A DNA stretch of 64,000 bases from Gemmatimonadota bacterium. Lineage in GTDB: Bacteria; Gemmatimonadota; Gemmatimonadetes; Gemmatimonadales; Gemmatimonadaceae. The position numbers were made by a program, and so were the translations under genes. Where the stretch lies: the NCBI GenBank assembly GCA_016191225.1, contig JACPPC010000011.1, positions 1 through 64,000 of the forward strand, in the 5' to 3' direction. Positions 54,808 through 63,256 of the stretch are shown piece after piece (the stretch's first letter is position 1; the number at the start of each line of letters is the position of its first letter). The notes under the pieces were generated by a model. The model had not been told where the DNA came from. It searched no databases and was given only the letters and a program-made list of their open reading frames with translations.

Positions 54808-55925
54808 GGCGGGAGCATCTCGCTCGCCAGCTGGGCCACGCGCGCGCTCGCCCCCGGCGTCCCGAGCGACGCGTGCACCTGCGCGAGGTCGGCGACCATC
54901 CGGCGCCGCGCCGCGCTCGCCGCGTCAAGCAGCGGCTCCACCGCGTCGGCAAGGGCCTCCGCGGTCGCGAACTCCTGCCAGAACTCGCGGGCCACCTCGC
55001 GCTGCGCCACGATGTTGACGAGCCCGATGTGCGGCACCCGGATCACGCGGCGGGCGATCACCGCCGTGAGCGCGTTGGTCTTGTAGGCGATCACCAGCGG
55101 GCACTCGGCCACCGCCGCCTCGAGCGTCGTGGTGCCGCTCTTGCAGAGCGCCGCGTCGGCGGCCCGCAGCACGTCGTAGCTCGCGTCGTGGCGCTGCGGG
55201 TACGGGCAGCGCGCGGCGTCGATCGTCATCCCCGGGGCGACGCTCACCACCGGCTGCAGCCCGGGAATGCGGGCCTCGAGCCGCCGCGCCGCCGCCACGA
55301 ACACGTCGAGGTGCCGCGCCACTTCCTGGCCCCGGCTTCCCGGGAAGAGGGCGAGCACCCGCGCCCCGGGGTCGATGCCGAGCCGTGCCCGCGCGGTGGT
55401 GCGGTCGGGGAGCATGGCGGCATGGTCGAGCAGCGGGTGGCCCACGAACGTCGCGTCGACGCCCGCCTTGCGCAGCAGCGCCTCCTCGAACGGCAGGATC
55501 ACCGCCGCCTTCGTCACGATGCGCGCGATCTCGGCGAGCCGCCCCGGTCCCCACGCCCACACCTGCGGCGTGATGTAGTAGAGCACCGGGACTCCCGCGT
55601 CGTGCGCCGCCGCGGCGAGCTTGAGGTTGAACCCGGGGTAGTCCAGCAGCACGAGCAGCGACACGCGACCGCTGCGCAGCCGTGCCCGGACCTCGCGCAG
55701 CAGCCGCCAGTGGTGCGGCACCTGGCGAATCACCTCGATGAATCCCAGCGCCGCCAGCCGCTCGCTCCGCTCCACCAGCGCCACGCCGGCGGCGGCCATG
55801 CAGGTGCTGCCGATCCCGGCGAGGCTCAGGTCGGGGCGCTGCGCCGCCAGCGCGCGCGCCACGGCGGCCGCGTGCAGGTCGCCGGACACTTCCCCGGCGA
55901 CGAGGAAGACCTCACGCACGCGCAT
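54804..55925 (-). CDS. lpxB: Lipid-A-disaccharide synthase
   Basis: LpxB condenses UDP-2,3-diacylglucosamine with lipid X. The 373-residue protein shows the GT19 signature FLVAGEVSGDLHAAAVARAL, ERLAALGFIEVIRQVPH, LLDYPGFNLKLA, YYITPQVWAWGPGR, FEEALLRKAGVDATFVGHPLLD (in pieces), LFPGSRGQEVARHL and KSGTTTLEAAVAECPLVIAYK. All are intact. Its start overlaps the 3' end of the Gfo/Idh gene by 14 nt. The hydrolase that makes lipid X (LpxH or LpxI) is not encoded in this window. Confidence 0.97.
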   Translation of the reverse strand: MRVREVFLVAGEVSGDLHAAAVARALAAQRPDLSLAGIGSTCMAAAGVALVERSERLAALGFIEVIRQVPHHWRLLREVRARLRSGRVSLLVLLDYPGFNLKLAAAAHDAGVPVLYYITPQVWAWGPGRLAEIARIVTKAAVILPFEEALLRKAGVDATFVGHPLLDHAAMLPDRTTARARLGIDPGARVLALFPGSRGQEVARHLDVFVAAARRLEARIPGLQPVVSVAPGMTIDAARCPYPQRHDASYDVLRAADAALCKSGTTTLEAAVAECPLVIAYKTNALTAVIARRVIRVPHIGLVNIVAQREVAREFWQEFATAEALADAVEPLLDAASAARRRMVADLAQVHASLGTPGASARVAQLASEMLPP

Positions 55926-56913
55926 GCGCCGGGGCGGTCATCGCCGGGAGCGACCGCTCGATCGCGGCCATCACGCGCAGGGCCACGTCCAGCGCCTGGC
56001 GTCCCTCGGCACCGGGAACGAGCACCGGGCCCTCGCCCCGGACCGCCTTCGAGAACGCGTCGAGCTCGAGCTTGAGCGGCTCCCCCTCCGGCGCCTCGAG
56101 GGGCACGACCTCGACGAACGCCTCCATCGCCAGCGGCCCCCGCCCCTTGGCCAGGGTGGCGAAGTCGAGCCCCTCCCGCAGCCGGAAGAACGCCCCGCTC
56201 CCCGCCGCGAGGTCGAGCGAGATGTAGCCGCTCGGCTGGAAGATCCGCAGCTTGCGGGTACGATCGGCCGAGACCCGGCTGGCGGTGATGTTGGCCACCG
56301 CCCCCGACGCGAAGGTGAGGCGCGCGTTGGCGATGTCGGCCGTCGGGGTGAGCACGTTCACGCCGACCGCGTCCACCGCCGTCACCTCGCTCTCCAGCAG
56401 CGCGAGGATCAGGTCGATGTCGTGGATCATCAGGTCGAGCACCACCGCCACGTCGGCGCCGCGCGAGGTGAACGGTGCCAGCCGGTCGCTCTCGATGAAC
56501 TTCGGCCCGCGGATGTGCGGCCACGCGGCGCGCACCGCGCGGTTGAACCGCTCCACGTGCCCGACCTGCACGAGCACCCCCTGCGCCCCCGCCAGCGCGA
56601 GCAGCTCGTCGGCCTCGGCCAGCGTCACGGTGATCGGCTTCTCGATGAAGACGTGCTTGCCGGCCTCGATCGCCAGGCGGGCCACGGCATGGTGCGCCGT
56701 GGTGGCCGTCACCACCGACACGGCGTCGCACTCGGCGAGGAGCGACGCGACCGAGTCGTGGGCCCGCACCTTGAGGTCCGCCGCCACCGACGCCGCCCGC
56801 TCCGCGTTGCGGTCGTGGAAGCCGGCGAAGTCGTCGCCGGTGAGGTCGCGCAGCAGGCGCACGTGGTGGTAGCCGAGCGCCCCGGCCCCGATCACCCCGA
56901 AGCGCGGCGCCAT
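55912..56913 (-). CDS. Gfo/Idh/MocA-family oxidoreductase within the lpx cluster
   Basis: A NAD(P)-dependent oxidoreductase of 333 residues. The N-terminal Rossmann motif is [17 protein letters not shown]; the family's EKP motif occurs in [17 protein letters not shown]. The substrate-domain segment [15 protein letters not shown] has the conserved histidine and aspartate. Position between lpxA and lpxB suggests a lipid A role. One known precedent is GnnA, which oxidises the 3-OH of UDP-GlcNAc so that GnnB can aminate it, giving amide-linked lipid A. No GnnB-like aminotransferase is in the window, so the function stays open. Confidence 0.9.
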   Translation of the reverse strand: MAPRFGVIGAGALGYHHVRLLRDLTGDDFAGFHDRNAERAASVAADLKVRAHDSVASLLAECDAVSVVTATTAHHAVARLAIEAGKHVFIEKPITVTLAEADELLALAGAQGVLVQVGHVERFNRAVRAAWPHIRGPKFIESDRLAPFTSRGADVAVVLDLMIHDIDLILALLESEVTAVDAVGVNVLTPTADIANARLTFASGAVANITASRVSADRTRKLRIFQPSGYISLDLAAGSGAFFRLREGLDFATLAKGRGPLAMEAFVEVVPLEAPEGEPLKLELDAFSKAVRGEGPVLVPGAEGRQALDVALRVMAAIERSLPAMTAPAHARA

Positions 56914-56915
56914 CG

Positions 56916-57692
56916 TCAGATCACCACGCCGCGCGAGCTGTTGGCGACGAAGTCGACGAACTCCTTCACCTCTCCCGTCATGTGCAGCTCCTGCTCGGCC
57001 TTCGCCAGCGCCTGCGACACGTTGAGCTCCGACCGGAAGAAGAGCCGGTACGCCCGCTTGAGCTCGCGCACGACCTCCTCGGCGAAGCCGTTCCGCTGCA
57101 GCCCCACGGTGTTGAGGCCGTACAGCTTGATCGGGTTCCCCACCGCCTTGATGAACGGCGGGATGTCCTTGGGCACCCGCGAGCACCCGCCGATGAACGA
57201 GAACTTGCCGATCTTCACGAACTGGTGGACGGCGGTGAGCCCGGAGATGATCGCGCGCTCCTCCACCGTCACGTGCCCGGCGAACTGCGTCCCGTTGGCC
57301 ACCACCACGTGGTCCCCCACGTGGCAGTCGTGGCCGAGGTGCACGTACGTCATCAGGAAGCAGTGCCTGCCGACCGTGGTCTTGAAGCTCTGCGTCGTGC
57401 CGCGGTTGATCGTCGAGTAGTCGCGGATGATCGTCCCCTCGCCGATTTCGACGGTGGTCCGCTCCCCCTTGAACTTCGTGTCCTGCGGGTCGCCGCCGAG
57501 GACGACGCCGATCCCGAGCTGCACGCCCGGCCCGAGCGTCACGAAGCGCTCGAGCGTCGATCGGGCCCCGATCCGGCAGCCGTCGCCGATCGTGCAGCCC
57601 TCGCCCACGATCGCGTACGGGCCGACCTCGACCTCGCTCCCGATCGCCGCGTCGGGATGGACGATCGCCGTGGGATGGATGCGGGCGCTCAC
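56916..57692 (-). CDS. lpxA: Acyl-ACP--UDP-N-acetylglucosamine O-acyltransferase
   Basis: LpxA adds the first acyl chain in lipid A synthesis. GTG 57692, overlapping the lpxC/fabZ stop, gives 258 residues. The left-handed beta-helix hexapeptides are clear ([20 protein letters not shown] in pieces, [13 protein letters not shown]). Further motifs are [25 protein letters not shown] [25 protein letters not shown] with the catalytic histidine, and [14 protein letters not shown]. The C-terminal helical part is standard. It lies 2 nt before the Gfo/Idh gene. Confidence 0.96.
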   Translation of the reverse strand: MSARIHPTAIVHPDAAIGSEVEVGPYAIVGEGCTIGDGCRIGARSTLERFVTLGPGVQLGIGVVLGGDPQDTKFKGERTTVEIGEGTIIRDYSTINRGTTQSFKTTVGRHCFLMTYVHLGHDCHVGDHVVVANGTQFAGHVTVEERAIISGLTAVHQFVKIGKFSFIGGCSRVPKDIPPFIKAVGNPIKLYGLNTVGLQRNGFAEEVVRELKRAYRLFFRSELNVSQALAKAEQELHMTGEVKEFVDFVANSSRGVVI

Positions 57693-58963
57693 CGGTCGCG
57701 CACCATCGCGGCCAGCTCGGCCTCGACCACCACCTCGTTCTCGACGCGCCCCTCGCCACGCATGCGGCATACCGTGCCGCGGATCTGGATCACGTTCATC
57801 TCGAACCGGATCTGGTCCCCCGGCTTCACCGGCCGGCGGAACTTCACGTTGTCGAGCGACATGAAGTACACCACCTTGTCGTCGGGGCTCTCCAGCGAGC
57901 CCAGCAGCAGCATCCCGCCCACCTGCGCCATCGCCTCGACGATCAGCACCCCCGGCATGATCGGGTGCCCGGGAAAGTGCCCCTGGAAGAACGGCTCGTT
58001 GATCGTGCAGTTCTTGATCCCCACGATCCGCTTGTTCGGCTCGATCTCGAGGATCCGGTCCACCAGCAGGAACGGATAGCGGTGGGGCAGCACCTTGATG
58101 ATGTCGTCGATGTCCATGACCCGTGACTCCTTGCGTGCGTTGTGCAGCATCGCGCGCACCAGCGACACCGTGCCGCGATGGCTGGGCTTGTGCGCGACGA
58201 TCCGCGCCCGCACCCGCCTGCCGGCCAGCGCGAGGTCCCCGACGCAGTCCAGCGCCTTGTGGCGCAGGAACTCGTCGGGCCATCGCAAACTCCCCGCCAC
58301 CAGTCCCGTCCCGTCCAGCACGAGGGCGTTCGTCGTCGTCGCCCCGCGAATCAGCCCCTTCGCGCGCAGCGCCTCGACCTCGTGCACGAACCCGAAGGTA
58401 CGCGCCGGCGCCAGTTCCGTCACGAAGGCCCCCGGCGTCACCGCCCAGGCGCCGTGCTGCCGGCCGATCAGCGGGTGCGGAAACTCGATCGTCACCTCGA
58501 GCTGCAGGCCGTCCGCCGGATGGGCTTCGTAGGTCGCCTCCCCCTCGGTGACGCGCATCGGCCGGTCAAGGTCGAGGTACTCCACTTCCCCCGCCTGCTC
58601 CTGCACCCCGGCGCGCGCGAGCGCCGCCACGAACGGCGCCGCGCTCCCGTCGAGGATCGGCGGCTCCGCCGCGTCCATCTCGATCGTCACGTCGTCGAGC
58701 CCGGTGCCCGACACCGCCGCCAGCACGTGCTCCACCGTGTGCAGGGCGTCGTCTCCCTCGCCGATCTGCGTCCGCCGCTCGGTCAGCACCGCACGGTCCG
58801 CCAGCGCGGGGATGCGCGCCGATCCGGGCCGGTCGGTGCGCCGGAAGCCGATCCCCGCACCGGGAGGCGCCGCCGCGAACGCCAGGTGGCAGGGCGTCCC
58901 GAGGTGCAGTCCCACCCCTTCCACCTCGCTGCGCTGCGCGACCGTCCGGCGCCGCGCGCTCAC
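57689..58963 (-). CDS. lpxC: Bifunctional LpxC deacetylase / FabZ dehydratase
   Basis: A natural fusion of 424 residues from GTG 58963. Residues 1-280 are LpxC, the zinc deacetylase committed to lipid [28 protein letters not shown] with His75 and His79, [26 protein letters not shown] and [15 protein letters not shown] with His235 and Asp239. Residues about 283-424 are FabZ, the 3-hydroxyacyl-ACP dehydratase: [40 protein letters not shown] (split) with His329 and Glu343, and [12 protein letters not shown]. The two activities compete for the hydroxyacyl-ACP pool. Such fusions are known in Bacteroidota. Both active sites look complete. Confidence 0.96.
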   Translation of the reverse strand: MSARRRTVAQRSEVEGVGLHLGTPCHLAFAAAPPGAGIGFRRTDRPGSARIPALADRAVLTERRTQIGEGDDALHTVEHVLAAVSGTGLDDVTIEMDAAEPPILDGSAAPFVAALARAGVQEQAGEVEYLDLDRPMRVTEGEATYEAHPADGLQLEVTIEFPHPLIGRQHGAWAVTPGAFVTELAPARTFGFVHEVEALRAKGLIRGATTTNALVLDGTGLVAGSLRWPDEFLRHKALDCVGDLALAGRRVRARIVAHKPSHRGTVSLVRAMLHNARKESRVMDIDDIIKVLPHRYPFLLVDRILEIEPNKRIVGIKNCTINEPFFQGHFPGHPIMPGVLIVEAMAQVGGMLLLGSLESPDDKVVYFMSLDNVKFRRPVKPGDQIRFEMNVIQIRGTVCRMRGEGRVENEVVVEAELAAMVRDR

Positions 58964-60021
58964 TGCCCGTCCTCGACCAGGCGCTCCAGGCGGCGGGTGA
59001 GGACCGCGAGACGGTACAGCGACGCCTGCGTGCGCAGGAACTCCATGTGCGGCCGCGCCGGGTACCCCGTCCACGTCTCGCCCGCCGGCACGTTGCCGAA
59101 GACCCGCGACCCGCCCCCGATCCGCGCGCGGTCGCCCAGCGTCAGGTGATCGGCAAGCCCGACCTGCCCCGCGAGGATGACGCCGTCGCCGAGCGTGGTG
59201 CTGCCGGCCAGGCCGACCTGTGCCGCCACCAGGCACAGGCGCCCGATCCGGCAGTTGTGCGCGATGTGCACGAGGTTGTCGATCTTCGACCCCGCCCCGA
59301 TCGCCGTGTCGTCGATGCTCCCGCGGTCGATCGTGGAATTCGCCCCGATCTCGACGTCGTCGCCGACAAGCAGGCGTCCCACGTGCGGGATCTTTCGGTG
59401 CTCCCCGTCGGTGAAGACGTAGCCGAAGCCGTCCGAACCCAGCCGGGTCCCCGCGTGCACCTGCACCCGGTTGCCCAGCACCGTGCCGGAATACAGGGTC
59501 ACACCGGGATGGAGGCGCACGTCGGACCCGATCTGCACCCCGTCGCCAATCACCGTCCCGGCCTCGATCCACGCCCGGTCGCCGATCACCGCGCCGGCGC
59601 CGATCACCACGTACGGGCCCAGCGCCACCTCGGCGCCCAGCTGCGCCCCCCGGCCGATCACCACCGTCCGGTGCACTCCCACCGGGCGCACGGGGGGGCG
59701 GTAGAGCCGGGGCAGCAGCCCGACCAGCGCCCCCATCGGATTCGCCACCGTCACCCGGCTCGCCGCGCCGCACGGCAGGTGCGCCAGCGCGGGGGACAGC
59801 AACACGACGCTCGCCCGCGTCGCGGCAAGCGCCGCCCGCCGGCCCTCGCCGCTGCAAAACGACAGGTCCCCGGGCTCGGCGCGGTCGAGGGGGGCCACCG
59901 CGTGCACCGTCGTCGCCCCGTCGCCGACGAGCGCTCCGCCCGACGCCGACGCGATCTCGGCCGCGGTCAGCGCCGCCGATTCCACCGCGAGGCCCGGGGC
60001 CGGCGCGGCCGTGGCCGTCAC
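58960..60021 (-). CDS. lpxD: UDP-3-O-(3-hydroxyacyl)glucosamine N-acyltransferase
   Basis: LpxD adds the N-linked acyl chain after LpxC. GTG 60021, overlapping the ompH stop, gives 353 residues. The N-terminal uridine-binding domain (AEIASASGGALVGDGATTVH, split; PLDRAEPGDLSFC) is followed by a long hexapeptide beta-helix: IGRGAQLGAEVALGPYVVIG in pieces, GTRLGSDGFGYVF, IGANSTIDRGSIDDTAIG in pieces, and KIDNLVHIAHNCRIG with the catalytic histidine. A C-terminal helix (YRLAVLTRRLERLVED) closes it. Length is normal. Confidence 0.96.
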   Translation of the reverse strand: MTATAAPAPGLAVESAALTAAEIASASGGALVGDGATTVHAVAPLDRAEPGDLSFCSGEGRRAALAATRASVVLLSPALAHLPCGAASRVTVANPMGALVGLLPRLYRPPVRPVGVHRTVVIGRGAQLGAEVALGPYVVIGAGAVIGDRAWIEAGTVIGDGVQIGSDVRLHPGVTLYSGTVLGNRVQVHAGTRLGSDGFGYVFTDGEHRKIPHVGRLLVGDDVEIGANSTIDRGSIDDTAIGAGSKIDNLVHIAHNCRIGRLCLVAAQVGLAGSTTLGDGVILAGQVGLADHLTLGDRARIGGGSRVFGNVPAGETWTGYPARPHMEFLRTQASLYRLAVLTRRLERLVEDGQ

Positions 60022-60668
60022 GGAGCCGGAGGCTTCGGCTTGGAGATGCCGGCCGGCGCGGCCACCGGGCCCACCGGCGGCTTGTCCGACTTGGGCGCCG
60101 CGGCGGCCGGCCCGCCGATCACCGGCTTCGGCATCAGGCGCAGCTTGGCGATCACGCGGTCGGTCACGTCGAGGTTCTTGTCGATCGAGACGATCGGGTT
60201 GGCCTGCGTCTCGACGTCGAAGATCACCGTCCAGCCCTCCTCGGTGCGCACGTCGTCGATCGCCTTCTTCACCATGTCGGTGATCGGCTGCATCAGCTCG
60301 ACCTGCCGGCCCCGCGCCTGCTCCTCGAGTCCCTGCTGCTTCTTCTGCATCTCCTCCTGCTTGGCGCGAATCGTGAGCTCCCGGGCCTGCTTCTGCGCCA
60401 CCGCCAGCGTCGACTCCACCTTCCGGTACTCGGCGATCATCTTCTGCAGGGTGTCGCCCATCTTCTCGAGCTGGCTGCGGTAACCCTCGACTTCCTTGCG
60501 GAAGACGGCCTCGGCATCGGCACGCCCCGGTGCCTGCTCCACCACGGCCTGCGAGCGCAGGAACGCGATCTTCACGGCGGCCGGCTGCTGCGCGCCGAGG
60601 GTCGGCGCCACAAGGGAGGCCAGCAACGCGCCGCCGACGGCGGCGAAAGGGATCGAACGCATGGACAT
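60018..60668 (-). CDS. OmpH/Skp-family periplasmic chaperone
   Basis: Skp-like chaperones escort unfolded outer-membrane proteins to BamA, encoded just upstream. ATG 60668 (or 60662, two codons later) starts a signal peptide, SIPFAAVGGALLASLVAPTLGAQ. The mature protein begins KIAFLRSQAVVEQAPGRADA, followed by a long coiled-coil (KEVEGYRSQLEKMGDTLQKM, REL-TIRAKQEEMQKKQQGLEEQ) and the C-terminal VIFDVETQANPIVSIDKNLDVTD in pieces. It has 216 residues and a Pro/Lys-rich tail, which is somewhat longer than E. coli Skp. GGAG lies just upstream. Gene order bamA-ompH-lpxD matches many diderms. Confidence 0.93.
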   Translation of the reverse strand: MSMRSIPFAAVGGALLASLVAPTLGAQQPAAVKIAFLRSQAVVEQAPGRADAEAVFRKEVEGYRSQLEKMGDTLQKMIAEYRKVESTLAVAQKQARELTIRAKQEEMQKKQQGLEEQARGRQVELMQPITDMVKKAIDDVRTEEGWTVIFDVETQANPIVSIDKNLDVTDRVIAKLRLMPKPVIGGPAAAAPKSDKPPVGPVAAPAGISKPKPPAP

Positions 60669-60727
60669 CGGACTCCAGAGGGGGAAGATCGTCACGCCGG
60701 CCACCATGAACGGGCGCGAGGCTCGCG

Positions 60728-63142
60728 CTAGAACTGCTGGCCGAGCCGGAAGTGGAACTGCCAGGCCGGCGCCGGACGCCCGAAGGCGTCGCGCCGGTCG
60801 AACCCGTACGCGTAGTCGAGCCCGAGCGGCCCGAGCGGCGAGATGATCGTGACACCGGCGCCGGCGCCGCGGTAGAGGCGCGTCGGGTCGAAGTCGACCG
60901 GCTTCGCCCACACATTGCCCGCGTCGTGGAAGAAGCTCACGTAGAACATCTGGTTGAACCGGATCCCGAGCTCGGCCGTCGTCGTCAGGAACGCGTTGCC
61001 GAACGACGCGCGCTGTGCCGAGTAGGTGCTCGTGTTGGAGATGTACCCGGCCGGCGTGATCGAGAATTCGGGGTAGCCGCGCAGCTGCTCGCCGAACTGG
61101 ACGCCGCCGAGCGCGAAGCTCTGCGAGAAGAAGAACGGCCCCGGGTCGCCGAACACCGCGCCCCCCTTGGCCGTGAGCCCGAACACGAACTTGATCGGGC
61201 TGTCGCCCACCTTGCCGCCCCCGACCTGGAACAGCGGCGCGTACGCCCGCAGCTCCGTGCTGTAGCGCGCGTAGGTCGCGGTGCCGCCCAGCACCCCGCC
61301 CGAGAACTGCGCCGTGATCGTCTGCAGCCCCCCCGCCGACGGGAAGGGCTGGTCGACGCGCGTGTCGCGCTGCAGCGTCACCCCGAAGGTCGAGCGGAAG
61401 CAATTGTTGCACTGCGCCGCGTACTGGCTCGTGAGCCCGCCGCTGCCGAAGCTCTGCACCTCGGCGCCGTACGACAGGAAGATCCGCGAGTAGTACGACC
61501 CCGGCACCGGGAAGCCGAGCTGCACCGACGCGCCGGTGCGCGTCGACGAGCCGAGGTCGGCGATCCGGTAGCGGTTCTGCGACCGGTAGGCCGACAGCGT
61601 CCCCGAGACGCGGCTCAGCTTGATCGACGGGTCGGTGTACGAGAGGTTGAAGTCGTTGATGTACGACCCGAACTGCCACTGCAGCGTCCCCTTCTTGCAC
61701 TGGCCGAACAGGTTCGGCTGCTCGAGGCCGACGAAGCCGCCCACCCCCACCGCCTGTCCCACCGACGCGCCGAAGTTGATCGAGCCGGTCTTCTTCTCCT
61801 TGACGCGGAAGATGATGTCCACGTCGCCGGACTCGTTCGCCTGCCGCGTATCCGGCGGCGGCATCGGCTGCTCGAAGAAGCCGAGGTTGGAGATGTTCTG
61901 GTAGCTGCGGATCAGCCGGTCCTGGTTGAACACGTCGCCCGGCACGATGTTCAGCTGGTCGCGGATGCACGGCTCGTGGGTGTAGTCGTTCCCCACGATC
62001 TCGATCCGGTTGATGATCGCCGGCGTCCGCTCCTCGATCGCCCAGCGCAGGTCGACCACCGGCTGCGAGTCGGGGGCGATCTTGCGCTCGACCGCCGGGC
62101 GGACGGTCGCGTAGATGTACCCCTCGTTGCTGTACGCGGTGCGCAGCTTCTGCGTCCCGGCCTCCCACTTGTCGCGGTCGAACACGCCCTTGGGGCGGCC
62201 CCGGCCGAGGATCTCGTCGAGGCGCTCCTGCAGGGTCGGCGTCTGGTCGGCGAACGGGTAGTAGGTCAGCACCTCGGGGGTCGAGAAGCGCGCGTTCCCC
62301 TCGACGCTGATCCGGCCGATCCGGTACTGCCGCCCCTCGTCCACGCTGATGTCGAGGTACGCCTTCCCCCGCTGCCGGTCGATCACGATCGTGTCCCTGA
62401 GCAGCTGGAAGTCGATGAAGCCGCGGTTGGCGTAGTACTTGGGCAGGTGGTCGGCGAGGTCGGCGGCGTACGTCTCCTCGTTGAACTCCCCCTTCTGCCA
62501 CCACCAGAAGCCCTCGGGCCTGGTCGACAGCGCCCCGGCAAGCACCGCCGCCGGGACCCGCGTGTTCCCGTGGAAGCGGATCCCCGACACCGCGAGGCGG
62601 CGTCCCTCGTCGACGCGAAAGGTGATCGCCACCCTCCCGTTCAACCCGGTGGTCGTGTCGACCCGCACCTTGGCGAGGAAGAAGCCCTGCTGCTGGTAGA
62701 GCGAGTCGATGCGCGCCACCGCCCGCGCCACCAGCCCCGGGTCCACCGGGCGGCCGATCAGGAGCTCGACCTGGTCGCGCACCGTCCCCGCACTCACGCG
62801 CTTGGGGCCGGTCACCGACACGTCGCCGAGGATCGCCCGCTCAACCACCGTCACCACGAGGGCGGCCTTGGTGCCGTCGGCGCTGAGGCGGCAGTCGAGG
62901 GCGACGTCGTCGTACTGCCCCGTGCCGTAGAGGGTCTTGAGGGCGGCCTGCGCCACGCGGGCATTGAGCGCCATCCCCGGCTCGAAGCCGAGGTCGACGA
63001 GGATCGTGCTCTCGGTGACCCGCTTGTTGCCGATGATCAGGATCGTGTCGGGCTGCGCACAGCGGGCGTCCTGCGCGGCCACGAGGGCCGGCGCCAGCAC
63101 GCCCGCGACGACAACCGCCAGGGTCGAGGCAAACCGAAGCAT
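60728..63142 (-). CDS. bamA: Outer membrane protein assembly factor BamA
   Basis: BamA folds and inserts outer-membrane beta-barrels. The 804-residue protein has a signal peptide (residues 1-23, through ALVAAQ) and several POTRA domains, for example ILIIGNKRVTESTILVDLGF, VSGIRFHGNTRVPAAVLAG and RISVEGNARFSTPEVL. It ends in a 16-stranded barrel with GSINFGASVGQAVGVGGFVGLEQPN, SLSY-type strands and a terminal FHFRLGQQF. The last residue is phenylalanine, the classic BAM recognition signature. TATATT lies 6 nt upstream of the ATG and no Shine-Dalgarno is visible. Confidence 0.97.
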   Translation of the reverse strand: MLRFASTLAVVVAGVLAPALVAAQDARCAQPDTILIIGNKRVTESTILVDLGFEPGMALNARVAQAALKTLYGTGQYDDVALDCRLSADGTKAALVVTVVERAILGDVSVTGPKRVSAGTVRDQVELLIGRPVDPGLVARAVARIDSLYQQQGFFLAKVRVDTTTGLNGRVAITFRVDEGRRLAVSGIRFHGNTRVPAAVLAGALSTRPEGFWWWQKGEFNEETYAADLADHLPKYYANRGFIDFQLLRDTIVIDRQRGKAYLDISVDEGRQYRIGRISVEGNARFSTPEVLTYYPFADQTPTLQERLDEILGRGRPKGVFDRDKWEAGTQKLRTAYSNEGYIYATVRPAVERKIAPDSQPVVDLRWAIEERTPAIINRIEIVGNDYTHEPCIRDQLNIVPGDVFNQDRLIRSYQNISNLGFFEQPMPPPDTRQANESGDVDIIFRVKEKKTGSINFGASVGQAVGVGGFVGLEQPNLFGQCKKGTLQWQFGSYINDFNLSYTDPSIKLSRVSGTLSAYRSQNRYRIADLGSSTRTGASVQLGFPVPGSYYSRIFLSYGAEVQSFGSGGLTSQYAAQCNNCFRSTFGVTLQRDTRVDQPFPSAGGLQTITAQFSGGVLGGTATYARYSTELRAYAPLFQVGGGKVGDSPIKFVFGLTAKGGAVFGDPGPFFFSQSFALGGVQFGEQLRGYPEFSITPAGYISNTSTYSAQRASFGNAFLTTTAELGIRFNQMFYVSFFHDAGNVWAKPVDFDPTRLYRGAGAGVTIISPLGPLGLDYAYGFDRRDAFGRPAPAWQFHFRLGQQF

Positions 63143-63148
63143 CCGCGC

Positions 63149-63154
63149 AATATA
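63149..63154 (-). promoter_or_regulatory. -10-like hexamer at the bamA start
   Basis: TATATT on the minus strand ends 6 nt before the bamA ATG, in a region that is otherwise almost entirely G and C. No Shine-Dalgarno sequence lies between it and the start codon. This geometry would place the transcription start at or beside the ATG, as in leaderless genes. It would drive the bamA-ompH-lpx unit. Confidence 0.45.
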
Positions 63155-63174
63155 ACCCGGACGACGCGCTACGG

Positions 63175-63202
63175 CCCCGGGCGGAAGCAGGGCCGCCCGG
63201 GG
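63175..63202 (-). terminator. GC-rich hairpin between clpC and bamA
   Basis: CCCCGGGCGG (63175-63184) pairs perfectly with CCGCCCGGGG (63193-63202), with an 8-nt loop. It lies downstream of clpC on the minus strand and just upstream of the bamA -10-like hexamer. There is no T-tract, so it may be a transcription barrier or mRNA-stability structure rather than a classical terminator. Confidence 0.4.
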
Positions 63203-63231
63203 GCGGCGTCCCCCCGGCGCTCCCGGCCTCC

Positions 63232-63254
63232 GGGGGCGCCGGGGAGGCGCCCCC
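63232..63254 (-). terminator. Hairpin directly after the clpC stop
   Basis: GGGGGCGCC (63232-63240) and GGCGCCCCC (63246-63254) form a perfect 9-bp stem with a 5-nt loop, starting 2 nt beyond the clpC stop codon TGA (63257-63259). No T-tract follows. As the second strong hairpin in the same 114-bp gap it probably ends clpC transcription. Confidence 0.5.
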
Positions 63255-63256
63255 CG

